Assembly: GCF_022631375.1 (NCBI RefSeq)
Contig: NZ_JALBGC010000002.1
Location: 992,001 to 1,056,000, forward strand
Reading direction: 5' to 3'
DNA length: 64,000 bases
DNA from: Hymenobacter cyanobacteriorum
Lineage (GTDB): Bacteria > Bacteroidota > Bacteroidia > Cytophagales > Hymenobacteraceae
Of this stretch, positions 17,512 to 25,696 are shown in pieces (the first letter of the stretch is position 1; each line of letters opens with the position of its first letter). The translations under genes and the position numbers were made by a program. Under the pieces are notes generated by a model. That model did no database searches and was not told the origin of the DNA. It saw nothing but the letters and a program-made list of their open reading frames with translations.

Positions 17512-17737
17512 CCGCAGATTTTCGCGGATTTAACGGATAAGAACGGATTCAGCTACTCCTATAACCCAAGAGTATTCTCGGCCCTGAGCCTTGTGTAAAC
17601 GCAACGGCCGCAGCTTATCAGCTGCGGCCGTTGCGTTGAATGACTAAAACAGATAAAAAGACCTGTGAGCGAATGTCTGCCTGATTCGCCCGTCCGAATC
17701 TGTTCTTAGCTGTTAAATCCGCGGAAGTCTGCGGTTA
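17511..17737. repeat. Nested palindrome, family E, filling a convergent gap
   Basis: Outer arms ACCGCAGATTTTCGCGGATT (17511 on) and its relative on the other strand (ending at 17737) face each other and include the last base of both flanking stop codons. In the middle is a perfect 18-bp hairpin with a TATC loop at 17598-17637. Confidence 0.8.
17598..17637. terminator. Perfect 18-bp hairpin, candidate bidirectional terminator
   Basis: AACGCAACGGCCGCAGCT and its exact complement flank a TATC loop. It lies midway between converging genes. There is no T-run, so termination is plausible but unproven. Confidence 0.55.
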
Positions 17738-18547
17738 TGGTTTCAAACCGGCCGGCACGCCCTGCGGGTACTGCTCAGCGATTTCCTTCTGCAGCACCGC
17801 GATGCGGTTGCCCGGGTCGGGGTGGGTGCTCATAAATTCGGGCGTGCTGCTGCGGCCGCCCTGCTGCTGGAGCATCTGCATCACCTGAATCATGGCGCGG
17901 GGGTCGTAGCCGGCTTTGGGCGTAAAATCGACCGCCAAGCGGTCGGCTTCCAGCTCGTCTTCGCGGCCGAAGCGCAGGTTCACCACCTTGGCAATGGCCG
18001 CCGCAATGGCCCCTTTGGCAATGGAGCTGCCGGGATTGTTGGGGTCGTACGAGGCGATGGTGGCCGCGCCGGCCAGGCCCTGCGTGAGGTTCGACTTGGC
18101 CACCTGCTCGGCCGAGTGACGGCCCACTACGTGGCCGATTTCGTGGGCCAGCACGCCGGCCAGTTGGCCTTCCGAAGTCAGCTTGTCCAGAATACCCTTC
18201 GTGATGAACACCTGGCCACCGGGCAGCGCGAAGGCGTTAATCGTTTGGTCGTCGGCCAACAAATGGAACTGAAAGCGGTAAGGCGTCTGGCCGGCTTTGG
18301 TGCTGGCAATGATTTTCTGGCCCACGGCCTGCACGGCGGCGGTGGCGCGGGCATCGGGGCTTTCGCCGCCGTATTCGGCCGCCATTTGGGGTGCGGCCTG
18401 TAAGCCCAGGGCTATTTCCTGGTCGGTGCTCATGTTTACGTGTTGGGTTTCGCCGGTTACTTCATTCTTGGAAGTATGAAAAAAGTAGCCGAACAGCGAC
18501 ACCGCCGCCACAATGAGCCCGATGATGAAGCGCAGATTTAAACGCAT
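17735..18547 (-). CDS. M48 family metalloprotease
   Basis: The 270-residue protein has an N-terminal membrane/signal segment (LRFIIGLIVAAVSLFGYFF) and an M48 peptidase domain. The zinc motif is LAHEIGHVVGRH, with a third ligand in DELEADRLAVDF. M48 proteins of this size (LoiP/YcaL type) are membrane-associated or periplasmic proteases that act in envelope protein quality control. The C-terminal SSTPEFMSTHPDPGNRIAVL is also typical of the family. It converges with the LON-domain gene. Confidence 0.93.
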   Translation of the reverse strand: MRLNLRFIIGLIVAAVSLFGYFFHTSKNEVTGETQHVNMSTDQEIALGLQAAPQMAAEYGGESPDARATAAVQAVGQKIIASTKAGQTPYRFQFHLLADDQTINAFALPGGQVFITKGILDKLTSEGQLAGVLAHEIGHVVGRHSAEQVAKSNLTQGLAGAATIASYDPNNPGSSIAKGAIAAAIAKVVNLRFGREDELEADRLAVDFTPKAGYDPRAMIQVMQMLQQQGGRSSTPEFMSTHPDPGNRIAVLQKEIAEQYPQGVPAGLKP

Positions 18548-18570
18548 GGGAAAAGAATCGAAAAAGGGTG

Positions 18571-18602
18571 AGAAAGAAAAACGCCGGGCCCGAAGCCCGG
18601 CG
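18571..18602 (-). terminator. Rho-independent terminator of the L,D-transpeptidase gene
   Basis: On the minus strand, CGCCGGGC-TTCGG-GCCCGGCG is followed by a T-rich tract. Confidence 0.85.
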
Positions 18603-18640
18603 CAATTCGCTTTTAACGCACCCCTGCCGTTCTGGTTATG

Positions 18641-19426
18641 CTAGTTGCCCGCGCTGCCCCCGCCCGGGGTTGCCAGCGAGGCCACCGCCCCGTCCACATC
18701 GAGCCAGCGCGAGTGGTAGCCCGCCTGCGCCGGCCCGTGCAAGTACAGCACGCTCCCGCCCTTGATGGCCTGCACAATAGCTGCCGCCTGCCCCGCCGGC
18801 AAGGCCGGGCAGCCCTGGCTGCGTCCCAGCCGCCCGTGGGCCCGCACAAATTCTTCGCACACGTAGTCGGCCCCGTGCACCACCACCGCCCGGCTCTCAG
18901 CGTTGGTGTTGAAGCCGGGGTCGAGCCCGTGTAGCTTCAGCGACAGGCCGTGCTTGCCCACGTAGGTGGCCGGGGCCGTGCGGTAGAACCCCAGGCTGCT
19001 CATCTCCGAGCCCTCCTGGTTCGAGAACGCCACCGGCAAATCGCCGCCGCTGGCTTTGCCGTGCGCCACCAGCGTATGAAACAGCACGCGCCCGGCCGCT
19101 ACGTCAATCACCCACAAGCGCTTGTGCTGGCTGGAGCGGCTGAAATCGACCAGCGTGAGCACCGGCCGGCCGGCTGCACGCCCCGCCGCCCGCACGTTGT
19201 AAAAGCCCACCAGTCCTTCGCGCAACAGACTAAAGGGCAGGTCGTCCGCGCCCAACCGCGCAAACAGCGCTGCCGCCCTCTGGTCGAATACGGATTGGTT
19301 GAACGCCCGACGGGCACTTTCCGGCAGCTTTGCCAGGGCAGCGGCCGGGATGTTCTGCGCAGTGGCTGCATTGCCCAGCAGGCCCAGGCCCATCACTGCA
19401 GCCGCAACTAAAATCCTTTTGAACAT
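18641..19426 (-). CDS. Murein L,D-transpeptidase catalytic-domain family protein (YkuD_2)
   Basis: The 261-residue secreted protein (signal MFKRILVAAAVMGLGLLGNAATAQ) has the YkuD_2 catalytic region: LTLVDFSRSSQHKRLWVIDV, VAHGKASGG, SLKLHGLDPGFN, VVVHGADYV and HGRLGRSQGCPAL with the nucleophilic Cys. L,D-transpeptidases make 3-3 cross-links in peptidoglycan or attach proteins to it. The in-frame extension upstream of ATG 19426 is AT-rich promoter DNA and was excluded. It is near the M48 protease gene and on the same strand, separated from it by a terminator. Confidence 0.9.
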   Translation of the reverse strand: MFKRILVAAAVMGLGLLGNAATAQNIPAAALAKLPESARRAFNQSVFDQRAAALFARLGADDLPFSLLREGLVGFYNVRAAGRAAGRPVLTLVDFSRSSQHKRLWVIDVAAGRVLFHTLVAHGKASGGDLPVAFSNQEGSEMSSLGFYRTAPATYVGKHGLSLKLHGLDPGFNTNAESRAVVVHGADYVCEEFVRAHGRLGRSQGCPALPAGQAAAIVQAIKGGSVLYLHGPAQAGYHSRWLDVDGAVASLATPGGGSAGN

Positions 19427-19502
19427 TACAATAATATAAATTATATAATTCCGTATTTTAATCAGCGTAGGGCTCAGACAGCAGCAGCCCAAAAATAGTG
19501 CT

Positions 19503-19510
19503 TAATTTCG
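19503..19510 (+). promoter_or_regulatory. -7 promoter box TAATTTCG
   Basis: Close match to TAnnTTTG in an AT-rich divergent region, 34 nt before the ATG of the next lipoprotein gene. Confidence 0.45.
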
Positions 19511-19544
19511 TCAAAATTCTTGTTTCCCGTTGTTCTTGTTGGTC

Positions 19545-19967
19545 ATGGCGCAATTCTCAGGCAGTTTGAACGTGCGCCGGCACCTTTCTTTTTTCATACT
19601 GGCGGGCAGTAGCGTCCTGGCCGGTTGCGGCCACGCCCTGCCCAATATCCCCGGTTTCGACGCCCCTTCGTGGCGCGCCGACCCTTACGCCTGCCACAAC
19701 CAGCGCCGGGCTGCCGTACCGGCCCTGCTGCGTTTCCGGGAGCAGCTTTACGAAGCCCGGGCCGACGACGTGAACGCCCTGCTGGGCCCGCCCGATGAGG
19801 AAGAGCTGCGCGCCAACACCGAAAAAGTGTACTACTACTACCTCGAGCCCGGCACGCAGTGCAACGCCGGCCACGTCCGCTCGGCGGCCCCGCGCATCAG
19901 CCTGCGCTTCGGCCCCCTCGGCACCGTCACAGAGGTGTTGAGTGACCCGCTGACGCCGACGCGGTAA
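19545..19967 (+). CDS. Hypothetical lipoprotein
   Basis: The 140-residue product has a lipoprotein signal (RRHLSFFILAGSSVLAGC) and a small mature domain with VNALLGPPDEEELRANTEKVYYYYLEPGTQC and a closing beta-strand (ISLRFGPLGTVTEVL). The pattern LLGPPDE…YYY…G…L.F…G.V resembles the small BamE/SmpA-like fold, but I cannot assign it with confidence. It is divergent from the L,D-transpeptidase gene and followed by repeat A5. Confidence 0.65.
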   Translation: MAQFSGSLNVRRHLSFFILAGSSVLAGCGHALPNIPGFDAPSWRADPYACHNQRRAAVPALLRFREQLYEARADDVNALLGPPDEEELRANTEKVYYYYLEPGTQCNAGHVRSAAPRISLRFGPLGTVTEVLSDPLTPTR

Positions 19968-19978
19968 GTGTCGCGCCT

Positions 19979-20064
19979 GTCATTCTGAGCGCAGCGAAGG
20001 ACCTTATCACGCCAGAACACTTCGTCCGAATGTGATAAGGTCCTTCGCTCCGCTTAGCATGACA
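19979..20064. repeat. Family A palindromic repeat, copy A5
   Basis: GTCATTCTGAGCGCAGCG pairs with a complementary arm ending TTAGCATGACA. Subtype with GAAGGACCTTATCAC arms, as in A3. It starts 11 nt after the preceding stop codon. Confidence 0.83.
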
Positions 20065-20093
20065 ACCGATTTGCTATTAAACCCTAAAACGCC

Positions 20094-20122
20094 AACGGCC
20101 CGCCATCATCTGGCGGGCCGTT
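20094..20122. terminator. Strong hairpin between converging genes
   Basis: AACGGCCCGCCA and TGGCGGGCCGTT form a perfect 12-bp stem with a 5-nt loop. On the minus strand a TTTT follows a few bases later, so it most likely ends the minus-strand gene. Confidence 0.7.
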
Positions 20123-20156
20123 GCTATTGGGTGGTTGGGGAGAAGCGGGGTAGAAA

Positions 20157-20558
20157 TTACCCCAGGCCGTTGCCGGCGCCGGCTGGCGTGGTGGCCGGTT
20201 GAGCGTCGCGCTGCAGCTGGCTTAGCTGCGAGGGCGTAAGAATGCGGCTGCATTCCTGCTCGAACTGAGCTTCCAGCTCAGCCGACTTGGCGGCCCGGGT
20301 GGCCGCGTCGTTGCGGTATTCACGGTTGATGCCACTGAGCGTGCTCAGACGAGTGCGATTCAGGGGGAGCAGTTGCAGGTACTGGCCTTCGTTGAGGTGG
20401 AGGCGGTTGGCCATCTCGCGGGTTTGGGCTACAACTTCCTGGCGGGAAGCTTCGCGGGGCGTGGGTTGCTCGGTAATTCGGTCAGCCATTTGTGCCTTGG
20501 CCGACAGCGTGGCCAACGACAGGCACAGCGCGGTTAAAAAGGCAGGGGAGTAACGCAT
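20157..20558 (-). CDS. Small secreted protein, Spy/LTXXQ-like helical type
   Basis: The 133-residue protein has a signal peptide (MRYSPAFLTALCLSLATLSAKAQ) and a helical mature part: MANRLHLNEGQYLQLLPLNRTRL, then EQECSRILTPSQLSQLQRD. The pairing of a 'hLNEgQy' helix with an 'iLtpsQlsql' helix resembles Spy/CpxP-like periplasmic proteins, and the gene at 33490 shares the same plan. Chaperone or stress functions are known for Spy, but here the function is unproven. Confidence 0.65.
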   Translation of the reverse strand: MRYSPAFLTALCLSLATLSAKAQMADRITEQPTPREASRQEVVAQTREMANRLHLNEGQYLQLLPLNRTRLSTLSGINREYRNDAATRAAKSAELEAQFEQECSRILTPSQLSQLQRDAQPATTPAGAGNGLG

Positions 20559-20680
20559 AAATCAATATTTTTTCTTCGGCTAAAACAAATTTAAGCACCT
20601 AACGCCAACATAGCAACGCGAAGTTTCAATTCGTTCTACTTTTTTTCACAATAGCTAACCTCTCCTATATTCGAACGCAT

Positions 20681-20711
20681 AAAAAAAGCAGCCCCTTGCG
20701 AGGCTGCTTTT
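20681..20711 (-). terminator. Rho-independent terminator of the DUF4199 gene
   Basis: On the minus strand, AAAGCAGCC and GGCTGCTTT flank an 8-nt loop and are followed by a run of T. Confidence 0.9.
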
Positions 20712-20742
20712 CAAGCGACTGTCAATTATCCGGATGCCGCGA

Positions 20743-21219
20743 TTAAACGACTTCCACTTCCGGAATCCCTTGGTGTTCAGCACTCTTAAAGTACTGCATG
20801 GCGATAAGCGAGGTGATAACGCCCGTCATGGTGCCGAGCAGGATGATGCCCAAGCCACTGATGAGCACGCCTAGGTCAGAGCCGAACAGGTCGCGGGCCT
20901 GAATCTGGCGCACCGCCGCCTGGCTGATGCCGCCCAGCAGCCAGAAGAATGCGCCCAACAGAATTGAGGCCACCAGCGCCGTGATGATGCCCGTACTGAA
21001 ACCGCCAAAGTAGGTCATGCGGTCGCCGCAGGCGTGTTTCAGCCGCCGGATGGCCAGAACGACGCCACCGGCCAGCAGCACAATATCAAGCGCGCCGGCT
21101 TCGATTTTGCCCAGAAAACCGGCCAGGGCGGCTACGCCGGTGTAGGCAATTAAAATCAGCGCCGTCAGCAAGCCCATGCGCAGACCGTTTTTTTCGGATG
21201 TTAAATGCTGGTCAGTCAT
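20743..21219 (-). CDS. DUF4199 domain membrane protein
   Basis: The 158-residue protein has four predicted transmembrane helices (about 13-35, 42-57, 70-92, 118-142) and a central FGGFSTGIITALVASILLG stretch. DUF4199 is a Bacteroidota-specific family of unknown function, usually encoded as single genes. ATG 21219 was preferred because the longer frame upstream gives a charged, unrelated N-terminus. It is monocistronic, with its own terminator. Confidence 0.82.
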   Translation of the reverse strand: MTDQHLTSEKNGLRMGLLTALILIAYTGVAALAGFLGKIEAGALDIVLLAGGVVLAIRRLKHACGDRMTYFGGFSTGIITALVASILLGAFFWLLGGISQAAVRQIQARDLFGSDLGVLISGLGIILLGTMTGVITSLIAMQYFKSAEHQGIPEVEVV

Positions 21220-21495
21220 ACCTAAAAACGTAACAGGTGAAAGATGACCGGCTTGGCCGGTTTGAGAAACCTCAGAAAGGCAACACGCCGCGGGGCGCAG
21301 AAGTTGTACGCGGGGCGCCGGCCGGCGGTTGGCGGGCCGAACGGCGGCGGGCACTAATCTTCCTACTAGTTAGTTATTTTCGGCAGAATACGCAACTCGT
21401 TTTCTCCGGCCGGATTCGCACCCGGCTCCTATCGTGTAATTTTGCGGCTAGCCCTGCTCGGATGCGGGGTGCCCGCGCCTTTATTTATTGCTTGA

Positions 21496-23118
21496 ATGAT
21501 TTCCACCTCCAACGTTAGCCTGCGCTACGGCAAGCGCATTCTCTTCGAAGACGTCACCGTTAAATTCCTGCCTGGCAACTGCTACGGCCTCATCGGCGCC
21601 AACGGCGCGGGCAAGTCCACCTTCCTCAAAATCCTCTCGGGCGAGCTCGAGCCCAACACCGGCTCGGTGGAGATGCCCGCCGGCCAGCGCCTGGCCGTGC
21701 TGAAGCAGAATCAGTTTGCCTACGACGACCAGCAGGTGCTGCAAACCGTCATTCAGGGCCACCAGCGCCTGTGGGCGGTGATGAGCGAGAAGGACGCGCT
21801 GTATGCCAAAGCCGATTTTTCGGACGCCGACGGCGAGCGCGCCGCCATTCTGGAAGGCGAGTTTGCCGACCTCGAAGGCTGGAATGCTGACTACGAAGCG
21901 GCCGAATTGCTTTCCGGTCTCGGCATTACCGAAGACAAGCACTACTCGCTGATGTCGGACCTCGGCGCCAGCGAAAAAGTACGCGTGCTGCTGGCCCAGG
22001 CCCTGTTTGGCAACCCCGACGTGCTGCTGCTCGACGAACCGACCAACAACCTCGACGCCGAGAGCGTGCTCTGGCTGGAGAACTTCCTCGACAACTTCCA
22101 GAACACGGTGATTGTGGTGAGCCACGACCGCCACTTCCTCGACGCCGTGTGCAACTACATGGCCGACCTGGACTTCTCGAAAATCACGATGTACCCCGGC
22201 AACTACTCGTTCTGGTACGAGAGCAGCCAGCTGGCCCTGCGCCAGCGCCAGGACGTGAACAAGAAAACCGAGGACAAGCGCAAGGAGCTCGAAGAGTTTG
22301 TGCGCCGCTTCTCGGCCAACGCCTCAAAATCGAAGCAGGCCACCAGCCGCCAGAAGCTGCTGCAAAAGCTCACGCTGGAGGAAATCAAGCCCTCGTCGCG
22401 CCGCTACCCCTACATCGCCTTCAAACCCGAGCGCGAGCCCGGCAACCAGCTGCTGACTGTTGAAAACCTCAGCGCCAAAGTTGATGGCAAGCACGTGTTC
22501 AAAAACGTGACCTTCTCGCTCGACAAAGGGGATAAAGTAGCCATTGTGGGCCGCGACGACCGCGCCGCTTCACTCCTGTTCGATATCCTGTTTGGCGAGG
22601 CCACGGCGGCTACCGGCGAGTTCAAGTGGGGCACCACCATCACGCCGAGCTACTTCCCCAAGGAGAACAACCAGTACTTCCAGTCGGGCGAGCTGAACCT
22701 GGTGGACTGGCTGCGCCAGTACTCGGTAGATAAGGACGAGAGCTTTGTGCGCGGCTGGCTGGGCCGCATGCTGTTTTCGGGCGAAGAGTCGCAGAAAAAA
22801 TCGAACGTGCTGAGCGGCGGCGAGAAAGTGCGCTGCATGCTCAGCAAGATGATGCTGGAAAGCGGCAACGTACTCGTGCTCGACGACCCGACGAACCACT
22901 TGGACCTCGAATCCATCCAGGCCCTGAACAACGGCCTGAAGGACTACCCCGGCGCGATGCTTTTCGCTTCGCACGACTTGCAGTTCATCGACACGGTGGC
23001 CACGCGCATCATCGAGCTCACGCCCGACGGCATCATCGACCGCCGCATGAACTACGAAGAATACCTGGCCGATGAGAACCTGAAGGCCCAGCGCCAGAAG
23101 ATGTACCAAATGGCGTAA
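21496..23118 (+). CDS. ABC-F family ATPase (YbiT type)
   Basis: The 540-residue cytoplasmic protein has two ABC domains joined by a basic linker (RRFSANASKSKQATSRQKLL), as in ABC-F translation factors that bind the ribosomal E site. Domain 1 has an intact Walker A (GANGAGKST) and Walker B (LLLDEPTNNLD) but a lost signature (SDLGASEKVR). Domain 2 has the reverse: a lost Walker A (VGRDDRAAS), Asp in place of the catalytic Glu (LDDPTNHLD), and an intact LSGGEKVR. Only one of the two composite ATP sites can therefore be canonical. A TAATTTTG box lies upstream near 21435. Confidence 0.93.
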   Translation: MISTSNVSLRYGKRILFEDVTVKFLPGNCYGLIGANGAGKSTFLKILSGELEPNTGSVEMPAGQRLAVLKQNQFAYDDQQVLQTVIQGHQRLWAVMSEKDALYAKADFSDADGERAAILEGEFADLEGWNADYEAAELLSGLGITEDKHYSLMSDLGASEKVRVLLAQALFGNPDVLLLDEPTNNLDAESVLWLENFLDNFQNTVIVVSHDRHFLDAVCNYMADLDFSKITMYPGNYSFWYESSQLALRQRQDVNKKTEDKRKELEEFVRRFSANASKSKQATSRQKLLQKLTLEEIKPSSRRYPYIAFKPEREPGNQLLTVENLSAKVDGKHVFKNVTFSLDKGDKVAIVGRDDRAASLLFDILFGEATAATGEFKWGTTITPSYFPKENNQYFQSGELNLVDWLRQYSVDKDESFVRGWLGRMLFSGEESQKKSNVLSGGEKVRCMLSKMMLESGNVLVLDDPTNHLDLESIQALNNGLKDYPGAMLFASHDLQFIDTVATRIIELTPDGIIDRRMNYEEYLADENLKAQRQKMYQMA

Positions 23119-23133
23119 GTAATCGATGAATGG

Positions 23134-23166
23134 CGGCCGGAAAATGAATAATTTTCCGGCCGTTTT
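23134..23166 (+). terminator. Rho-independent terminator of the ABC-F gene
   Basis: CGGCCGGAAAAT and ATTTTCCGGCCG form a 12-bp stem followed by TTTT. Confidence 0.88.
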
Positions 23167-23214
23167 CGTTACCAGTCTGCGCGCGTGCGCCCCACTTCCT
23201 TTTTCGCTTTTTGC

Positions 23215-24057
23215 ATGAAACGTCATTTGCTTCCGCTGCTGCTGCTGGCAGCGGCCGCCGGGCTGCCCACCTTGCAGGCGCAGGCCCAGGATAATAAGCC
23301 GGTGCTGAACACGGCTCCTCCCGGCCCGCCCCCCGCCCCCACGCGCCCTGCAACGCCAGCCCCGGTGCCCGCTACCGACCCGGCAACGCCAGCTGCTCCG
23401 GCGCCTATCTACGACCCCAGCACGCCGGCGGTGCAGCCATCGCCCTCGGCCCCGTCGGGGTTGGATTTTCCGAACCGCAAAGCCACCAAAGCGGGTGGCG
23501 CGGAGGATGTGCCGCCCAGCAAAAAATTTATCTATTCTAACCTGGGCCTCGGTTACAACTCGGTCGATGGCATCAGCAACTTTAATTTCAGCCTGGCCCC
23601 TGCCCTTGGCTATCGGATTACGAACAAGCTTGCCATCGGCCCGGGCATATCGTACGCCTACAACAATTACTCATTGTCGCCCGACAATTTTTATCGTACC
23701 TACGGCGTTCAATACCCTACGCCGAATGGTACCCTGACCGCGAATGGCTCCAATAGCCTTTCGAGCAGCAGCCTGGGCTTTAAGGTGTTCGCCCAATACA
23801 TCGTTTACAAGGAGTTCTTTTTGCACGGCGAATACGAGGTGACCAACGCCCAGCTCGCGGGCTACGACAACCAGTATTACCTGGCCAAGATTAGCCGCAC
23901 CGTAAATTCTTCCCTGGCCGGGATTGGGTACCGTTCCACCTTGGGCGACAAAGCCGCGCTGGATATTCTGGGCCTCTACAACTTCAACAGCTCAGTATTC
24001 TCGCTTTATCCGGGCCTGAACCTGCGGTTTTGCCTGCTTTACAACATTGGCAAATAA
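23215..24057 (+). CDS. Outer-membrane beta-barrel protein with proline-rich N-terminus
   Basis: The 280-residue protein has a signal peptide (MKRHLLPLLLLAAAAGLPTLQAQAQ), a Pro/Ala-rich segment of about 75 residues with repeated PATPA-type motifs, then a barrel-like region. That region has alternating aromatic strands (FIYSNLGLGYNSV, LAPALGYRI, LGFKVFAQYIVYKEFFLHGEYEV) and a final strand LNLRFCLLYNIGK. It looks like a small eight-strand outer-membrane barrel of the kind common in Bacteroidota. The Pro-rich part may span the periplasm. Function unknown. Confidence 0.78.
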   Translation: MKRHLLPLLLLAAAAGLPTLQAQAQDNKPVLNTAPPGPPPAPTRPATPAPVPATDPATPAAPAPIYDPSTPAVQPSPSAPSGLDFPNRKATKAGGAEDVPPSKKFIYSNLGLGYNSVDGISNFNFSLAPALGYRITNKLAIGPGISYAYNNYSLSPDNFYRTYGVQYPTPNGTLTANGSNSLSSSSLGFKVFAQYIVYKEFFLHGEYEVTNAQLAGYDNQYYLAKISRTVNSSLAGIGYRSTLGDKAALDILGLYNFNSSVFSLYPGLNLRFCLLYNIGK

Positions 24058-24081
24058 TTAGCAACCGGGCCGCCCACCAAC

Positions 24082-24120
24082 AAAAAGCCCCGCTGGAGAT
24101 TCCAGCGGGGCTTTTTGTGT
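24082..24120. terminator. Bidirectional terminator
   Basis: AAAAAGCCCCGCTGGA and its complement flank a 3-nt loop. A and T tracts on both sides allow it to serve both converging genes. Confidence 0.93.
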
Positions 24121-24146
24121 TTTTAAGTTAACCCTTGCGGGCGGCA

Positions 24147-24305
24147 TTAGACGGCGCTTCGGCCGCTGATAACGCGTAGCAGAATGGCGATGATGGCAAT
24201 AACCAGCAGCACGTGGATGATACCGCCGGTGAAGAAGCCACCGAAGAAGCTAACAGCCCAAATGATGACGAGAATGACGGCGATGATATAGAGGAGGTTG
24301 CCCAT
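24147..24305 (-). CDS. Small membrane protein, lmo0937-like
   Basis: This 52-residue protein (MGNLLYIIAVILVIIWAVSF…LLRVISGRSAV) has two hydrophobic helices with FFGGFFTGGIIH between them, matching the lmo0937/DUF5670 family of tiny membrane proteins common in Bacteroidota and Firmicutes. The function is unknown; some members are stress-induced. It is encoded at the end of a much longer frame that is otherwise antisense to the next gene, and ATG 24305 fits the family. Confidence 0.85.
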   Translation of the reverse strand: MGNLLYIIAVILVIIWAVSFFGGFFTGGIIHVLLVIAIIAILLRVISGRSAV

Positions 24306-24457
24306 GGCTGAAAAGAGAGAAAGAGTGTGAAGGGGAGGTGAAAAAGTATGCGAGAAGTGTCTCTGGGGGCTTGTACGGGGGGGTAATTCAAAAGGATATA
24401 ATTTTTTCGAAATATTTTCGATGGAGCCAAACAAAATGGCAGTTCGGCAATGGGCTG

Positions 24458-24465
24458 TAGCTTTG
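24458..24465 (+). promoter_or_regulatory. -7 promoter box TAGCTTTG
   Basis: Exact TAnnTTTG match 57 nt before the ATG of the 3-hydroxybutyryl-CoA dehydrogenase gene. Confidence 0.55.
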
Positions 24466-24522
24466 CAGCCGCTGGCCCACTGGCCGGCTTTTCCCATCCC
24501 ACCCTCTCTTTTCCCGCACTTT

Positions 24523-25410
24523 ATGAACGTCGCCGTAATTGGCTCCGGCACCATGGGCAATGGCATTGCCCACGTATTTGCCCAGCACGGTTTTTCCGTT
24601 TCGCTCATCGACATCAACCAGCCGGCGCTGGACCGCGCCCTGGGCACCATCACCAAAAACCTTGACCGCCAGGTAGCCAAAGCCACCCTGAGCGAGGACG
24701 ACAAAGCCGCTACCCTGGGCCGATTGAAGACCTTTACCTCGATTGCCGACGGTGTAGCCGGCGTGGGCCTAGTGGTGGAAGCCGCCACCGAAAACGTGGA
24801 CCTGAAGCTGCAAATCTTCCGCGACCTGGACCAGTACGCGCCCGCCGATGCCATTCTGGCGTCGAATACCTCGTCGATTTCCATCACCAAAATCGCCGCC
24901 GTGACCAAGCGGCCCCAGCAGGTAATCGGCATGCACTTTATGAACCCCGTGCCGGTGATGAAGCTGGTAGAGGTGATTCGCGGCTACGCGACCTCCGACG
25001 AGGTAACGGCGCGCGTGATGGACCTGTCGCGCCAGTTGGGCAAAACGCCCACCGAGGTGAACGACTACCCCGGCTTCGTGGCCAACCGCATTCTGATGCC
25101 GATGATAAACGAGGCCATCATCACGCTGTTTGAAGGCGTGGCGGGCGTGGAGGAGATTGACACAGTGATGAAGCTGGGCATGGCCCACCCGATGGGCCCG
25201 CTGCAGCTGGCCGATTTTATTGGCCTGGACGTGTGCCTGGCCATCCTGCGGGTGCTGCACGAGGGCCTGGGCAACCCCAAATACGCTCCCTGCCCGCTGC
25301 TGGTGAACATGGTGATGGCCGGCCGCCTGGGCGTGAAGTCGGGCGAGGGCTTCTACCAATACACGGCAGGCTTGAAAGAGCTGGTGGTGGCGGCGCGGTT
25401 CCGCAAGTAA
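24523..25410 (+). CDS. 3-hydroxybutyryl-CoA dehydrogenase
   Basis: The 295-residue protein has an N-terminal NAD-binding Rossmann motif (VAVIGSGTMGNGIAHVFAQHG) and an acidic end of strand 2 (SLIDIN). It also has SNTSSISITKIA, the catalytic His of the GMHFMNPVPVMKLVEV motif, and a C-terminal 3HCDH domain (DYPGFVANRILMPMINEA … GVKSGEGFYQY). It interconverts acetoacetyl-CoA and 3-hydroxybutyryl-CoA in fatty-acid, butyrate or PHB-linked metabolism. ATG 24523 is the family start. It is monocistronic. Confidence 0.94.
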   Translation: MNVAVIGSGTMGNGIAHVFAQHGFSVSLIDINQPALDRALGTITKNLDRQVAKATLSEDDKAATLGRLKTFTSIADGVAGVGLVVEAATENVDLKLQIFRDLDQYAPADAILASNTSSISITKIAAVTKRPQQVIGMHFMNPVPVMKLVEVIRGYATSDEVTARVMDLSRQLGKTPTEVNDYPGFVANRILMPMINEAIITLFEGVAGVEEIDTVMKLGMAHPMGPLQLADFIGLDVCLAILRVLHEGLGNPKYAPCPLLVNMVMAGRLGVKSGEGFYQYTAGLKELVVAARFRK

Positions 25411-25431
25411 GCTGGCGCCGTCTGTCCCCTC

Positions 25432-25615
25432 TGTCATTGCGAGGCGCAGCCGAAGCAATCCGTCCTGTCAGAACCAGACACTTTCTTTAGTGACAAGCCC
25501 CGGTACTGCACAGTGCCGGGGCTTGTCACATTTTAAGGATTTATCACTTCTTGGTGCTGGTCGCTTAGAATTAGGACGGATTGCCGCGTTCCGCTGCGCT
25601 CCACTCGCAATGACA
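25432..25615. repeat. Family A palindromic repeat, copy A6, with nested hairpin
   Basis: Outer arms TGTCATTGCGAGGCGCAGCC and a complement ending CTCGCAATGACA are 184 bp end to end, about twice the usual size. A separate near-perfect 40-nt palindrome (25490-25529) sits between them. The arm stem is ATTGC with GCAAT instead of ATGCT with AGCAT. Confidence 0.82.
25490..25529. terminator. 19-bp hairpin inside repeat A6
   Basis: GTGACAAGCCCCGGTACTG pairs with CAGTGCCGGGGCTTGTCAC, with a single T-G wobble and a 2-nt tip. On the plus strand ATTTT follows, so it may end the dehydrogenase transcript. Confidence 0.6.
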
Positions 25616-25696
25616 AACGGCACCGCTTGTAAGGAATAAACCTGCGCCACGTCTACCGCGTTGTTATCAACCCAACAACGAATCAATTTCCTACCC

